A DNA stretch of 64,000 nucleotides from assembly GCF_040530035.1 (NCBI RefSeq), contig NZ_JBEWCD010000001.1, positions 1,240,001 through 1,304,000 of the forward strand, read 5' to 3'. Position 1 is the stretch's first letter; every line of letters begins with the position of its first letter. Below are positions 17,076-27,255 of this stretch, piece by piece. The position numbers and the translations under genes were made by a program. Under the pieces are notes generated by a model. The model had not been told where the DNA came from. It saw only the letters and a list, made by a program, of their open reading frames with translations, and ran no database searches. Source of the stretch: Roseibium sp. HPY-6. Its GTDB lineage: Bacteria > Pseudomonadota > Alphaproteobacteria > Rhizobiales > Stappiaceae.

Positions 17076-19079
17076 CTAAGCTGCAGCGACATCGTCAAGA
17101 AACGTGTCGATAACCCGGCTGAGCTGATCGGTATTATCTGACACACCTCTTGCTGCAGAAAGCACCCGCTCGGCTGTGCTCTGACTTTCGTCAGCTGCCT
17201 GCCGGACGCTGACAATGTTCCCGGAGACTTCGTTGGAACCGGCTGCTGCGGAGCGCACGTTTTCTGAAATTTCGGCGGTCGAAGTGCCCTGCTCTTCAAC
17301 AGCTGCTGAAATCGCTTCGGTCGCCGAAGAAACCTCACGCATCGTTTCGGCAATTCCGCGGATCGCTTCAACAGAGCTTTCGGTTTCCTTTTGAATGTCC
17401 GTAATCTGGGTCGAGATTGCCTCGGTTGCCTTGGCGGTCTGTGTCGCAAGCTCTTTCACTTCCGACGCAACAACCGCAAAGCCTTTTCCGGCTTCGCCTG
17501 CGCGAGCCGCCTCAATTGTTGCATTGAGGGCAAGCAGGTTGGTTTGCTCGGCGATACCCTGGATGAGCAGAATGACCTCGCCGATCTTGTCCGCGGAAGC
17601 GGCAAGTCCGGCAATCTTGGTATCTGTTTCTATGGTCGCGTCGGTTGCCTGTTCGACAATGGTCTTTGTCTGGGCAACCTGATGGGAAATCTCGCTAATG
17701 GAAGTGGAGAGCGCTTCTGCCGCCACCGCAACCGCCTCGACATTCTTGGAAGCGTCCTGGGAGGCACTGGAAACACCGTCTGCCTGGGAGGTTGTCTGCG
17801 AAGCAATTGCCGAAAGGCTGCCCGCTGAGGTCTCCATTTCACGGTTTTCCGAATTGACAGCTTCAAGCACGCCCTGAACGGTTTCACGGAAGTCGCGAAC
17901 GAGGTCGTCGACCTTCGACTGGCGGTGCGCGCGCGCTTCTTGATCACGTTTGCTTTCATTCATCAGGTCCATGCGCTCTGCAGACGCATTCTTGAAGAAC
18001 TGAACTGTTTCCGCCATCTCCCCGATCTCAGTTTTGGTATCGAGCTTCGGCAGTTCTGCGCTCGCATCGCCGCCCGCGAGCGATTTCATTGCGTTGTTAA
18101 GCTGATTGATCGGAGTTGAAATGCTTCTTCCGATCAGCAGGCCAAGAAAAACTCCACCCGCCAGAATACCGATGCTCGCGACCAGAAAGGTCTGGTCCGT
18201 CGTTTTCATGGTGGATGCGAAATTCGCGTTGGCAACGTTCTGGCCCTCTCCGGCGAGCTCGCGGATTTTCGCAAAATCCGGCTGCATCTCGGCAAAGATC
18301 TGGCTCAACTGTTTTGTTTCGGGTGCAAGTATCATCGCGGTTTCCGCAAAGGCTTTGAAACCGGATTGATATTGGTCCATGAGGGTAGTCAGGTTGGCGA
18401 CAAGCTCAGCGGGAAGTGAAGAATCCTTGAGCAGGCCGTCGAACTCTTCGCGTCGTTTGTCGATGCGGGCGACATATTTTTCCTTGCCGCGCATCATGAA
18501 GTCCTTTTCATGACGGCGCATCATCAGCATTTTCACGGTCAGACTGTCCAGCTCGGCAGTCTTCAAGAGCTCTTCCACGTTGTGGACGGCGGTGCGCAGT
18601 TCTCCTTCAAGTCCTTCTTTTTCGGACAACCCTACCTTCACGCGCAGATCGGCAACCTTGTGGAACTGCGCCTGGTGGCGTTTGACGTCCGCCTTTAGTT
18701 TCTGAACATTTTCGGTTACGTCAGCCGATGCTGCGAGCTGCGACATCTGCTCCAAAGCTGTGTCCACGGTTTTGACCGCTTTGTCGTACTTGTCGACATA
18801 TTTCATATCGCGCCGCAGCAGGAAGTCCTTTTCACTGCGCCGCATCTGGAGTGCTCCGATTTCGACCGCCTGTACCAGCTCAAAGAGCGCCGCAAACTGG
18901 TTCTTGCTCTCCAGGGATGCCTGGGTTCCCGCTCTGCCTGTCAGATAAGTGATTCCAAGCGCTGAGATCGCAAATATCGTCAAAGCGACAAGTAAGTTGA
19001 TACGCGTTCTGATCCGCAGGCGATCAAATATCCCGATGCGTTTAAACGTTTTTCCAGCACTGTTCGGTTCATCAGACAT
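17076..19079 (-). CDS. Methyl-accepting chemotaxis protein with HBM-type sensor
   Basis: 667 residues. Order: N-terminal membrane helix ([18 protein letters not shown]), a large periplasmic helical domain with two similar motifs ([11 protein letters not shown] and [11 protein letters not shown]) typical of helical bimodular sensors, a second membrane helix, a HAMP linker ([20 protein letters not shown]) and a signalling hairpin whose tip reads [20 protein letters not shown]. It relays ligand binding to CheA/CheW. I chose ATG 19079, preceded by a GGGGGGAG box, over a TTG at 19097 that lies inside that box. HBM sensors of known proteins bind organic acids, but this ligand is unknown. Confidence 0.93.
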   Translation of the reverse strand: MSDEPNSAGKTFKRIGIFDRLRIRTRINLLVALTIFAISALGITYLTGRAGTQASLESKNQFAALFELVQAVEIGALQMRRSEKDFLLRRDMKYVDKYDKAVKTVDTALEQMSQLAASADVTENVQKLKADVKRHQAQFHKVADLRVKVGLSEKEGLEGELRTAVHNVEELLKTAELDSLTVKMLMMRRHEKDFMMRGKEKYVARIDKRREEFDGLLKDSSLPAELVANLTTLMDQYQSGFKAFAETAMILAPETKQLSQIFAEMQPDFAKIRELAGEGQNVANANFASTMKTTDQTFLVASIGILAGGVFLGLLIGRSISTPINQLNNAMKSLAGGDASAELPKLDTKTEIGEMAETVQFFKNASAERMDLMNESKRDQEARAHRQSKVDDLVRDFRETVQGVLEAVNSENREMETSAGSLSAIASQTTSQADGVSSASQDASKNVEAVAVAAEALSTSISEISHQVAQTKTIVEQATDATIETDTKIAGLAASADKIGEVILLIQGIAEQTNLLALNATIEAARAGEAGKGFAVVASEVKELATQTAKATEAISTQITDIQKETESSVEAIRGIAETMREVSSATEAISAAVEEQGTSTAEISENVRSAAAGSNEVSGNIVSVRQAADESQSTAERVLSAARGVSDNTDQLSRVIDTFLDDVAAA

Positions 19080-19610
19080 GGTACGAGCTCCCCCCAAGAG
19101 CCAGGTAACACTTCTGCCTTAGAAGCATTTGTGAGATAAAATCGGATATGAATGCGCATCCAGTGATGTCAGCGTATAGTTAAGATTGAATAAAACTATT
19201 TCCTGCCCTGCAGGAATAAGCCAAAACAACGCAAAAACAACTTTAAGTTTACGAGTTTAAAAATCAGTTGTAAGTAATTATCTCTACAACCAATACCACA
19301 AAGTGCGTAAAACAACTTGGTAAGCTGATACACGATCCGATGAGATGAAAAATTTGGCTGAAACCCTTCAATCACAGTGTTTCTTTCGATTGAAAAATGC
19401 GCCTATGACCTGATGGACGCATCAGATCCGGTGAGTTCGTCGTCGGGTTCCGGAGTTCGAACGGACAAGTCGTTTAGGGCACAGCTAGCTTTTTCTTCGC
19501 TGGATCACATGGTCGTGATCCTCAGCCACGGGAACCCGGAATTCCATCGTAGCCCACCCTGTTCGAATTAGCGTTTGAGCAACGCCTTACCCAGCGGTAC
19601 CATCTCGTTG
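19080..19610. other. Divergent promoter region between MCP and winged-helix regulator
   Basis: AT-rich in 19130-19330 and without a supported gene. It separates two divergent genes, so promoters for both must lie here. I did not find a convincing operator palindrome. Confidence 0.4.
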
Positions 19611-21176
19611 ATGAAACTCGCGTTCGAGAACACGGAAATCGACATGGTGCTGGCGGAGCTTCGCCGCTCCGGCGAACCTGTCAGTATTGAACCTCGCGCC
19701 TTCGATCTTTTGTGTCTTCTGATTTCCAACCGCGACCGTCTGGTGACCAAAGACGAAATCGTCGCTAAAATCTGGGATAGCAGGTATATCTCGGACGCCG
19801 CCATTTCGACCTGCGTGAAATCCGTGCGCAAGGCGATTGGCGACGACGGTGACCAGCAGCGCCTGATCAAGACAGTCCGCGGGCGTGGGTTTCGGTTTAT
19901 CGGCGCGGTACGCGAAAGTGCGTTGGAAGCCGCGCTACCGGCTGGACCCCAAACGCATTCCCCTCACCCGGAACCACCAGAAGAACACGGCAAACCGTCG
20001 ATCGTGGTTCTGCCATTTGAAGATTACGGATCGGACCACGGTCAGCAGCTCCTGGCCGAAGCGATACCGCACGAGCTTATCCAGGGTCTTGCAAAACTGC
20101 GCTGGCTGCGTGTCATTGCCAGGGGCACGGCCTTTCAATTCCGGGGCCCGAACCTGGACCTGGCTTCCATCGGAGAACGTCTTGCCGTCCGCTATGCACT
20201 CACGGGAACCGTGCTGCATTTTCAGGATATGATGAGCGTATCCGTTGAGCTGGCTCATTGCGAAAGCGGCCTGGTGATCTGGGCGGAAAGGTTCGAGGAC
20301 CGGAGCGATCGCTTTCTGGCAATCAGACGCGAGATGCTGGAGCAGATCGCCTCATCGCTCGAGATCTATATCACCCAGCGGGAAGCATCCATCGCTGCGC
20401 GTTCGTCGACCGAAAAGCTGGACGCCTGGGCGGAGTACCATCTGGGATTGCGCCATCTGTTCCTGTTCACGGAAGCCAACAATACGGCTGCGAAATCGTG
20501 TTTCGAACGCGCAATCGAAAAGGACCCGGAGTTCGCCAGAGCCCATGCCGGCCTTTCGTTTGGACGGTTTCAGGATGCATTCGTCGGATATTCCTCTGAC
20601 AAGGCCGCCGCAATCGAAGAAGCCCGCCGTTTTGCCGAACGCAGCGTGGAACTGGATCCGCTCGACCCTTTCGCCAATCTCAACCTTGGCCGTTCCTTCT
20701 GGCTGAGCAATGACCCTGCATTGGGCCTTGGATGGTTGGAACGGTCCATATCGCTCAGTCCCAATTTCGCTCAAGGTCACTATTCGCGCGCTTTCGCTGA
20801 AGCGCTTCAGGGGCGTTCGGGTGCCGCCTTGAAACACGCTTCGGCCGCTCTGGACCTCAGTCCGCTGGATCCATTGCTTTACGCCATGCACGGTGTTCGG
20901 GCGCTCGCGAATTTGCAGGCCGGAGAACTTGAAGCTGCGACCGGCGAAGCCGCTGCGGCGGTTCACGCCCCAAGGGCGCATCACTTGATCTACATGATCG
21001 CAGCCGCAACGCACGCCCTTGCAGACGACCTTCCCGCTGCCCGGCAATACGCTTTGAAGGCCCGCGAGAGCGGTGCGGACACCAGAACCGAGCATTTCTT
21101 CAGGGCATTCCCGTTTGTTGAGCCCGGATTCCGGGAAGAGTTCAAGCGGGGCCTTACGCTCGCCGGCTTCGACTGA
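19611..21176 (+). CDS. Winged-helix (OmpR/CadC type) regulator with TPR domain
   Basis: 521 residues from ATG 19611; a TTG at 19575 would add 12 residues. Residues about 1-95 are an OmpR-type DNA-binding domain (VSIEPRAFDLLCLLISNR, VTKDEIVAKIWDSRYI, IKTVRGRGFRFIG). Residues about 125-250 resemble the TolB-like domain often found in such regulators (IVVLPFEDYGSD...). The rest is a TPR array (CFERAIEKDPEFARAHAGL, RFAERSVELDPLDPFANLNLG). There is no membrane segment. The methyltransferase gene starts 207 bp downstream on the same strand and is a plausible target. Confidence 0.88.
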   Translation: MKLAFENTEIDMVLAELRRSGEPVSIEPRAFDLLCLLISNRDRLVTKDEIVAKIWDSRYISDAAISTCVKSVRKAIGDDGDQQRLIKTVRGRGFRFIGAVRESALEAALPAGPQTHSPHPEPPEEHGKPSIVVLPFEDYGSDHGQQLLAEAIPHELIQGLAKLRWLRVIARGTAFQFRGPNLDLASIGERLAVRYALTGTVLHFQDMMSVSVELAHCESGLVIWAERFEDRSDRFLAIRREMLEQIASSLEIYITQREASIAARSSTEKLDAWAEYHLGLRHLFLFTEANNTAAKSCFERAIEKDPEFARAHAGLSFGRFQDAFVGYSSDKAAAIEEARRFAERSVELDPLDPFANLNLGRSFWLSNDPALGLGWLERSISLSPNFAQGHYSRAFAEALQGRSGAALKHASAALDLSPLDPLLYAMHGVRALANLQAGELEAATGEAAAAVHAPRAHHLIYMIAAATHALADDLPAARQYALKARESGADTRTEHFFRAFPFVEPGFREEFKRGLTLAGFD

Positions 21177-21383
21177 GGCCACAGGACCGGTCAGATTTGC
21201 CTCCTTTGGACGATCAAAGTCGGGCGAACAATTCGCCGTTTCACACCGGTCAGACGCTTCTCCCCGAAGGATTCCAGCCTTTCCTCAGACAATCCCCACA
21301 CAGCCCTCAGGCAATCTTCAAGCACAAGCCTGGAAGCGATGCGATCAATGCTCCATCAACGCAAACCCGAAAGGAGCACATAG

Positions 21384-22217
21384 ATGAACGCACTCAACCA
21401 ACCTGCTTTTTCCGGACCGGATCTTGCCGCCGTCAAACAGCGTCAACAAGGTATCTGGTCGACAGGCGACTACCCGGCAGTCGGAACGACCTTGCAGATC
21501 GTCGGCGAGACACTTGCCGAATCGCTCGACCTTGCCCCCGGCGAACGCGTACTGGATGTTGCCGCCGGCAACGGCAATGCAACGCTGGCAGCTGCGCGCC
21601 GCTTCTGTGATGTCGTTTCGACTGACTATGTCGATGCGTGGCTGCGCGCCGGGATGGAACGGGCAAAGGCGGAAGGCCTGCCGGTCGCGTTCCGCGAGGC
21701 CGATGCTGAAGACCTTCCGTTCGAGGACGCATCGTTCGATGTGGTCACATCCACATTCGGCGTGATGTTCACTGCGGATCAGGATGCCGCTGCGAAGTCG
21801 ATGCTGAGGGTCTGCCGACCAGGCGGTCGGATCGGCATGGCAAACTGGACACCGGCCGGCTTCATCGGACAGGTTTTCAAGACAATCGCTAGTCACGTTC
21901 CGCCTCCTGCAGGTGTACGTTCGCCGTTGGAATGGTCATCGGAATCACGCCTTCAGGAGCTGTTCGGTGCAGATGCCGCGGACATGTCCGTCACGCTGAA
22001 AACCTTTGTCTTCCGCTACCGGTCCGCCCGCGCCTGGGTCGAAAGCTGGCGCGAGATCTATGGTCCGATGAACAAGGCCTTCCAGGCCGTTGGCGAAACC
22101 GGTGCAGCGGCCCTTGAAGACGATCTGGTCAAACTGGCTGAAACAGCATCGATTGGCGGCGAACGGGCAATGATCGTTCCAGCGGAATACGCGGAAATCG
22201 TGATCCACAAACGCTGA
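21384..22217 (+). CDS. Class I SAM-dependent methyltransferase
   Basis: 277 residues. The SAM site is visible as VLDVAAGNGNATLAAARRF (motif I), with an acidic residue after the second strand (VVSTDYVDAWL) and EADAEDLPFEDASFDVV (motifs II-III), as in the UbiE/ArsM-like group of small-molecule methyltransferases. The substrate is unknown. AAAGGAG precedes the ATG. It may be co-expressed with the globin-cyclase pair, which starts 79 bp later. Confidence 0.88.
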   Translation: MNALNQPAFSGPDLAAVKQRQQGIWSTGDYPAVGTTLQIVGETLAESLDLAPGERVLDVAAGNGNATLAAARRFCDVVSTDYVDAWLRAGMERAKAEGLPVAFREADAEDLPFEDASFDVVTSTFGVMFTADQDAAAKSMLRVCRPGGRIGMANWTPAGFIGQVFKTIASHVPPPAGVRSPLEWSSESRLQELFGADAADMSVTLKTFVFRYRSARAWVESWREIYGPMNKAFQAVGETGAAALEDDLVKLAETASIGGERAMIVPAEYAEIVIHKR

Positions 22218-22296
22218 TGATGAGGATGCGCAGGCGCTCTCTAGCCTGCGCGTCTCATCGACGTTTCAACGGCAATCCGAATGAAGGGAGCAAACG

Positions 22297-22677
22297 ATGT
22301 CCGGAAAAACGCAAACGCTTTACGAAAAATACGGTGGCTTTCCCGGCGTCCGTCAGGTTGTGACGGATTTTTACGAACGCGCGCTCGACAGCGATATCGT
22401 CGGCCATTTCTTTGAAGATGTGAACATGGCCCGCCTCGTTGATCATCAGACCAAGATGATCGCCGGACTGCTCGGCGGTCCCGTGGAAATCTCAGACGCA
22501 CGCCTTGCGACCGCGCACGCGCATCTGGAGGTCGATCACTATCATTTCGACGAAATCGCAATCCTGTTGAACGAAACCCTGGCCGATGCCGGCTTCGACA
22601 AGCAGGACCGGCTGGCGGCAGTCGCCGCTGTGGAAGCCAGAAGATCGGTGATCATCAAGAGGAGCCGGGCCGCATGA
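22297..22677 (+). CDS. Truncated hemoglobin (group 1-like)
   Basis: 126 residues, the usual size of a two-over-two globin. It has LYEKYGGFPGVRQVVTDFYERAL at the start, a Phe-rich FFEDVNMARLVDHQTKMIAGLLGG segment and AHAHLEVDHYHFDEI, where the first or second His would be the proximal heme ligand. Group I globins bind O2, NO or CO and often detoxify NO. Its stop overlaps the adenylate cyclase start by 4 bp (ATGA at 22674-22677), so the two proteins are made together. Group assignment is tentative. Confidence 0.9.
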   Translation: MSGKTQTLYEKYGGFPGVRQVVTDFYERALDSDIVGHFFEDVNMARLVDHQTKMIAGLLGGPVEISDARLATAHAHLEVDHYHFDEIAILLNETLADAGFDKQDRLAAVAAVEARRSVIIKRSRAA

Positions 22678-23720
22678 ATATCGACGCGATAAGCATGCGG
22701 ATGCTGTCCAACATCGGGGTTGGGGTCGCACTCGCCGACCCGGAAAGCCTCACGATCGGCTACCGCAATCCGGCATTTGCCGCCTGGTTTGGTGTTGAAG
22801 ACGGCGCACCGCTTGATCAGGCGCTCGGCAGTGTGACGCGCACCGAATTGCACGAAAAGCTGGCCGTTGAGGAGGCGATCAGGCTCGATGTCGCGGTCAA
22901 GCGCAAGCGGCGGCTTTTGACCATTGAAACGGTCATTCGGCACGCGGAGAGCGACGGGCGAAAAATACTGCTCGTTGAGTGCCAGAACATCTCGCGTCTG
23001 CGTGAGACGGAGGCGATGATCGACAGCTATGCCCGCATTGCGGAGAAGAAGGCGCGCGAACTGGAGCTTGAAAAGAACCGCGTCGAAAAACTGCTTCTCA
23101 ACGTCATGCCACGCTCGGTTTATGAAGAATACACCGCCTTTGGAACAGTGACCCCAAAGCTCTATGAGCCGGTCTCAGTTTTGATGCTCGATTTCGTCGG
23201 CTTTACGCAGATGGCCGCAGCTGCCGACCCGACAGTCACCGTTACCGAACTGAATGATATCTTCACGGCCTTTGACCGGATCGCCGAAATGCATGGCTGC
23301 GAGCGGATAAAGACGATCGGCGATGCGTATCTTGCTGTCGCCGGGTTGCCGACCCCCAACCCGGATCATGCCGGCGCAGTGGCGCAATGTGCATCGAAGA
23401 TGATCCGCTATCTGGAACGGCGCAACGAAAGCCATCCCCACAAGTGGCAGGCAAGGATCGGCATCGCCTCCGGCTCTGTCGTCGGATCGGTCGTCGGTGT
23501 CCAGAAATATGTCTATGACGTCTTCGGTCCCGCGGTGAACCTTGCATCCAGGCTGCAGTCGCTGTCCAATCCGATGGAGGTGACGGCAACGTCCGAGTTT
23601 GGCGAAGACGGCCTGGAAGGCCTGGTGCCGGTCGATGCCGGAACCGTCGATATCCGTGGCTTCGGATCAACGTCCATCGTCAAGCTTCAGGCGCGCGGCC
23701 TTGTCGATCTCGCGGCGTGA
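22674..23720 (+). CDS. Class III adenylate cyclase with N-terminal PAS-like domain
   Basis: 348 residues, no membrane segment. Residues about 1-110 look PAS-like (GVGVALADPESLTIGYRNPAF). A signalling helix (RELELEKNRVEKLLLNVMP) leads to the catalytic domain. Metal-binding Asp residues are in LMLDFVGF and TIGDAYLAV. The specificity positions are Lys in RIKTIGDAY and Asp in YDVFG, the adenylate cyclase pair, and VNLASR supplies the transition-state Asn and Arg. It therefore probably makes cAMP. The overlap with the globin gene suggests control by a bound gas or by redox state. Confidence 0.9.
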   Translation: MNIDAISMRMLSNIGVGVALADPESLTIGYRNPAFAAWFGVEDGAPLDQALGSVTRTELHEKLAVEEAIRLDVAVKRKRRLLTIETVIRHAESDGRKILLVECQNISRLRETEAMIDSYARIAEKKARELELEKNRVEKLLLNVMPRSVYEEYTAFGTVTPKLYEPVSVLMLDFVGFTQMAAAADPTVTVTELNDIFTAFDRIAEMHGCERIKTIGDAYLAVAGLPTPNPDHAGAVAQCASKMIRYLERRNESHPHKWQARIGIASGSVVGSVVGVQKYVYDVFGPAVNLASRLQSLSNPMEVTATSEFGEDGLEGLVPVDAGTVDIRGFGSTSIVKLQARGLVDLAA

Positions 23721-23841
23721 AAGAGACAGCCGGTATTTCGGATCAACCGCTTGCGGGTGTTAGCGGCAAGTCCCATTGCAATGGCCGCCAGGATCTATTC
23801 GGCAAGGGGAGAGAATATGAGAGCACTTCGCCAGAACCAGA

Positions 23842-23886
23842 TGACCGCTCACCTTCCGCGTTGAGGCGTTTTCGCGTGAGCGGTCA
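23842..23886. terminator. Long inverted repeat between convergent genes
   Basis: Arms TGACCGCTCAC and GTGAGCGGTCA (11 bp, perfect) with a 23-nt loop lie between the 3' ends of the cyclase gene and the convergent hydrolase gene. There is no T-run, so factor-independent termination is doubtful; it may be a bidirectional 3' end structure. Confidence 0.4.
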
Positions 23887-23914
23887 GCATTGTCAGATCA
23901 AACCAGATGCCCTG

Positions 23915-24616
23915 TCATACAGACAGCATGGCCTTCATTTTTTCAAAGAGCTCATCAGGCCTGTCATATTGCGGCAGATGGCTGCGTCGCAGCCGGACAA
24001 CATCAGATTTCGCGCTCGCACTGCCATAAGCCTCAAGCATTGTTTCCTGTAGTTGTGCGGGGATGACATCATCCTCCTCACACAGGACATATCCGCGCGG
24101 AATGGCATCAAAACCCGGCGTACGGCTGAACGTTGCCCCCAAGGGTTCCTCGGGCTGATAAACAAAACGTAACTTCAGCAGGTGAGGCAGATAATCACCC
24201 AGGGTTTTTGTAACCGGAACGTCCATATCCTTGATCGCATTTATGATCTTTGCAGGTGAATCCCCGGTGTCTGGAAGCATTGCCGCAACGTAGATCAGTT
24301 GCTTGATGCGGCCCGGATGTTGTTGGGCTACCTGGGAAATGACCGCCCCGCCCATCGAATGCCCGACCAGAACAACATTCCTCTCGTCTTCAGCAGGAAA
24401 TTTGGCGACAACCGCCTCGACATAGTCGTTCATCGTCAATCCCGAGGAGTATGTGCCCTTACTCCCCAAGAGCAGAACCGTGAGTGGCAGGTCCCTGTCG
24501 TGACCCGGCAGGTCGACCGAAACCGCGTCAAAGCCGGCCTGGTTGAACTTCTCCGGAATTGTGTTCCAGCTTTCGGACGTTGCGTTCATGCCATGTACAA
24601 AAATAATCCTGGTCAT
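23915..24616 (-). CDS. Alpha/beta hydrolase
   Basis: 233 residues from ATG 24616, preceded by a GGGAGGG box. The nucleophile elbow GHSMGG is present, with an oxyanion-hole region near IIFVHGMNATSESW and a likely catalytic His in the RRSHLPQYD tail. The pattern LIYVAAMLPDTGDS resembles esterases of the plant methylesterase/hydroxynitrile lyase group. Substrate unknown. It lies 45 bp downstream of the amidase gene on the same strand and may share its transcript. Confidence 0.87.
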   Translation of the reverse strand: MTRIIFVHGMNATSESWNTIPEKFNQAGFDAVSVDLPGHDRDLPLTVLLLGSKGTYSSGLTMNDYVEAVVAKFPAEDERNVVLVGHSMGGAVISQVAQQHPGRIKQLIYVAAMLPDTGDSPAKIINAIKDMDVPVTKTLGDYLPHLLKLRFVYQPEEPLGATFSRTPGFDAIPRGYVLCEEDDVIPAQLQETMLEAYGSASAKSDVVRLRRSHLPQYDRPDELFEKMKAMLSV

Positions 24617-24660
24617 GTTTGACCCTCCCAAACTGTAAAGCGACTATTTGAAAAAACGGC

Positions 24661-25647
24661 TCATGCGACGTCCAGAAGGCTCTCGTGCACCCACAGGTCA
24701 TCTTCAATCTTCTTCCATTCACCGTTGCTTCCGAAAATGAAGACGCGGTCGCCGTCCTGAAATACCCGCTCGACATCGAACGTCATGCCGGGTCCAAGGC
24801 GGGCATTGGTATCCGCCGTATTGACGGTGGCGGAAACGACCGGATCGGTGTAGCGGCCGTAGATCCAGAACTGCTTGGATTGCGAAATACGCAGCCAGCC
24901 GTTTGCCGATTGCTCATAGACCCGAACGACCGCACCGTGGTCGAGGGGCCCCTGCTCGCTGATCATGGCAAAATTGCTGCCCGGCCCTTTTCGAATGTTG
25001 AGGCTATCCGACGTGACACCGACCCATTCGAGCAAACCCACGGGCTGGGTGCCGCCTCCTGCGCCCATTATTGCCTGAAGCCTCGGCAGGAAGTTGGCCT
25101 CGAAATCCGAGAGCTGGTTCCCGCCAAAGAACGCTGTGCCGGGACAGCTTTTTTGTCCACTGTTCGTGTAAACCAGGCCGCCGTTGCCGTCATACCAGTG
25201 ATGGTAGACCACATTGGTTCTGCTTGGTTTGGAGAGGCCGATTTTCTTCAGTAGAGCTGCGGTTGCGCTGAATATCGCGTCCGCTTGTGCAGGCTTCATG
25301 GTATCGCCGCCGGCATCGAAATTGCCCACGGATTCGATACAGATGGCCCGGCTGTTCGCATTGTAGATACAGGCAGGCGATCGGTTCAATGGACGCCCCG
25401 TAACGATTGCGCCATCGGGAAAGATCGAGAAGTGCTGACCAATATCGCTCCACCCGTTGTTGTTGATGTGATATCGCTTCATGCTCCTTTGCATCTCAAA
25501 GTGATTACTGCCTTTAAACCCCGAGTAACGCGGCTTCCAAGTGTGGTGTTGCTGGACGCGAACACAGGCGCGACTGATCGATTGCTTTGCGATCCAGGTC
25601 GAAAATTCATTCGGCGAAAATTTAGTAAATCCATATTTCTGCTGCAT
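24661..25647 (-). CDS. N-acetylmuramoyl-L-alanine amidase-like protein with SH3 domains
   Basis: 328 residues. The N-terminal ~190 residues look like an amidase_2/PGRP domain: the zinc ligands would be His in VQQHHTWKP, His in VVYHHWYDG and Cys in KSCPGTAFFGG. Two bacterial SH3-like repeats follow (SDSLNIRKGPGSNFAMISEQG and NTADTNARLGPGMTFDVERVF), which usually bind cell wall. No signal peptide is seen, so it might be a phage-type or moonlighting enzyme. A GGAG box precedes the ATG. Confidence 0.85.
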   Translation of the reverse strand: MQQKYGFTKFSPNEFSTWIAKQSISRACVRVQQHHTWKPRYSGFKGSNHFEMQRSMKRYHINNNGWSDIGQHFSIFPDGAIVTGRPLNRSPACIYNANSRAICIESVGNFDAGGDTMKPAQADAIFSATAALLKKIGLSKPSRTNVVYHHWYDGNGGLVYTNSGQKSCPGTAFFGGNQLSDFEANFLPRLQAIMGAGGGTQPVGLLEWVGVTSDSLNIRKGPGSNFAMISEQGPLDHGAVVRVYEQSANGWLRISQSKQFWIYGRYTDPVVSATVNTADTNARLGPGMTFDVERVFQDGDRVFIFGSNGEWKKIEDDLWVHESLLDVA

Positions 25648-25861
25648 CGGATTTCTCCGTTCTCACGCTAAAACTGATGTACCACTTAAAAGTGCACCAC
25701 CGAGGCTGCGACAGCATCCGATAGAAATTCATGCAAGCAAGTAACAATTTCAAACCGGTATTGAGATCAAACCAACCAATTGAAAAAGAAAATGGATCGT
25801 TGCAACCTCGGCGGCAAATGTAGTTTGCCGCACAATCAGCAATCTTCATCGTCCAAATGGT

Positions 25862-27031
25862 CTATAGCGAGGAACTTTTCCTGTTCGCCGCTAGAAAATC
25901 CGTACCGAAACTCATCATCAGGCGGACAAATTGCGTGCGCGTGGCGCATTGTGTCTTGGACAGGATGGATTTGACCTGTGCATTGATCGTCGGCACCGCA
26001 CGGCCCCTTTGCTCGGCAATTTGGGTGTTGGTCAGCCCCTCGGCAATCGCATCGACCAGCGACATCTCGGCATCGGTCAGCTTGTAGGCGGTCTTTATCG
26101 GCAGCGTCTGGCAAGCGAAGGGAAGACTGGTATCGGAACTGTAGACAATACACCCGTCAAAGGCTTTGGAGCCGATTTCCTGCGACTTGTGAAGAGGTGC
26201 GACTTCCATGCAGAGAAAAACATCTTCATCCGCTGAAAGCGCTTCCTTGCGAGGCCTCGCACCAAACTTCCCGTGGTTCATGGCGTCCGCCTTGAGAGTC
26301 TCAAAGCGTTTCTGATCAGCAGCTTTGGACAAGATGAGCTTACCCGCAGCATCGACACGAAAGACGCGGTATTCGGCAAGTTGCCTTCGAAACTCCTCGT
26401 TCTTGATCACGACGCTTCCGTTGGAATCGAGAATGCAAACACCAATGGACAGGCGATCCATGGCAGCCAGCATTCCGTAGTGTTCGTCGGCGAGCTGTTT
26501 GGCAGGCCCGCCGAGATCATAAGCCTTGGCGACATGCGGCAGAATGAGGCCCAGATGATTTTGCTCCGCTTCTGTCAAACGGCCCCGATCCGCACCCAAC
26601 TGAACGGAGAAGCGGGATCGCGCTGAATTGTCCTTATTGAGAAGACCGGCTGCGCGATGCAGGATGCCGAGCTTTTGAAGCGTCTGCACATTGGGGCGTT
26701 CCTTCAAGGCCTCAAGTGACGGCGCAAGCACGTCGTCCTGGACAAGATCAATCCGGTCAAGCAGCAGGGAATGCGCTTCGAAGATATCCTGATCCCGCGC
26801 TTCCTCTTCGAAAAAACGATCGATGTAGACGTCGATTTGTGCGGGGTCGTAGTAACTGGATGCGACAGAAACGGCCAGCTTGCGCGCGGCAGGGGCCGTT
26901 TGCCATTCGAACATGATGCAACCGACGGCGTTGACCTGTTCGGCAACGCGCTGCAAGACGTCCGGCCAAAGCGAGGGATCTGCAACCGCATCGTAGATTT
27001 GCAGAACCGCTTCCCTTGCGTCCTCGGACAT
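25862..27031 (-). CDS. LuxR family (HTH) transcriptional regulator
   Basis: 389 residues. The C-terminal ~65 residues form a LuxR-type helix-turn-helix (LTDAEMSLVDAIAEGLTNTQIAEQRGRAVPTINAQVKSILSKT). The N-terminal ~300 residues lack a known autoinducer domain and contain a PAS-like stretch (MDRLSIGVCILDSNGSVVIKNEEF). This type occurs widely in alphaproteobacteria with unknown ligands. It is encoded just downstream of the FAD oxidase on the same strand, with a 224-bp gap that could hold its own promoter. Confidence 0.87.
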   Translation of the reverse strand: MSEDAREAVLQIYDAVADPSLWPDVLQRVAEQVNAVGCIMFEWQTAPAARKLAVSVASSYYDPAQIDVYIDRFFEEEARDQDIFEAHSLLLDRIDLVQDDVLAPSLEALKERPNVQTLQKLGILHRAAGLLNKDNSARSRFSVQLGADRGRLTEAEQNHLGLILPHVAKAYDLGGPAKQLADEHYGMLAAMDRLSIGVCILDSNGSVVIKNEEFRRQLAEYRVFRVDAAGKLILSKAADQKRFETLKADAMNHGKFGARPRKEALSADEDVFLCMEVAPLHKSQEIGSKAFDGCIVYSSDTSLPFACQTLPIKTAYKLTDAEMSLVDAIAEGLTNTQIAEQRGRAVPTINAQVKSILSKTQCATRTQFVRLMMSFGTDFLAANRKSSSL

Positions 27032-27255
27032 GTTTCACCAACCCGTCGTTTTATTTTTGTACTTTAGAGTCAATGATCGCAGGCTGCCAAGCCGTGTCTG
27101 GACATTCACGCCAAGGGGACACCGCCTTGCAGCGATTTGTGATGGTGTGATCGAGCAGACACGATCGTGGGCGAAAGCCGACATGCGCGACAAATTAAGC
27201 CAACGCTACCTAACATCCATGTAGCGCTGCGATTGCCACCTTAGACCCGCAAAAT

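Noticed and set aside
19575..19610. Alternative TTG start for the winged-helix regulator
   Set aside because: The ATG at 19611 begins closer to the start of the conserved DNA-binding domain; the extension has no features, though it cannot be excluded.
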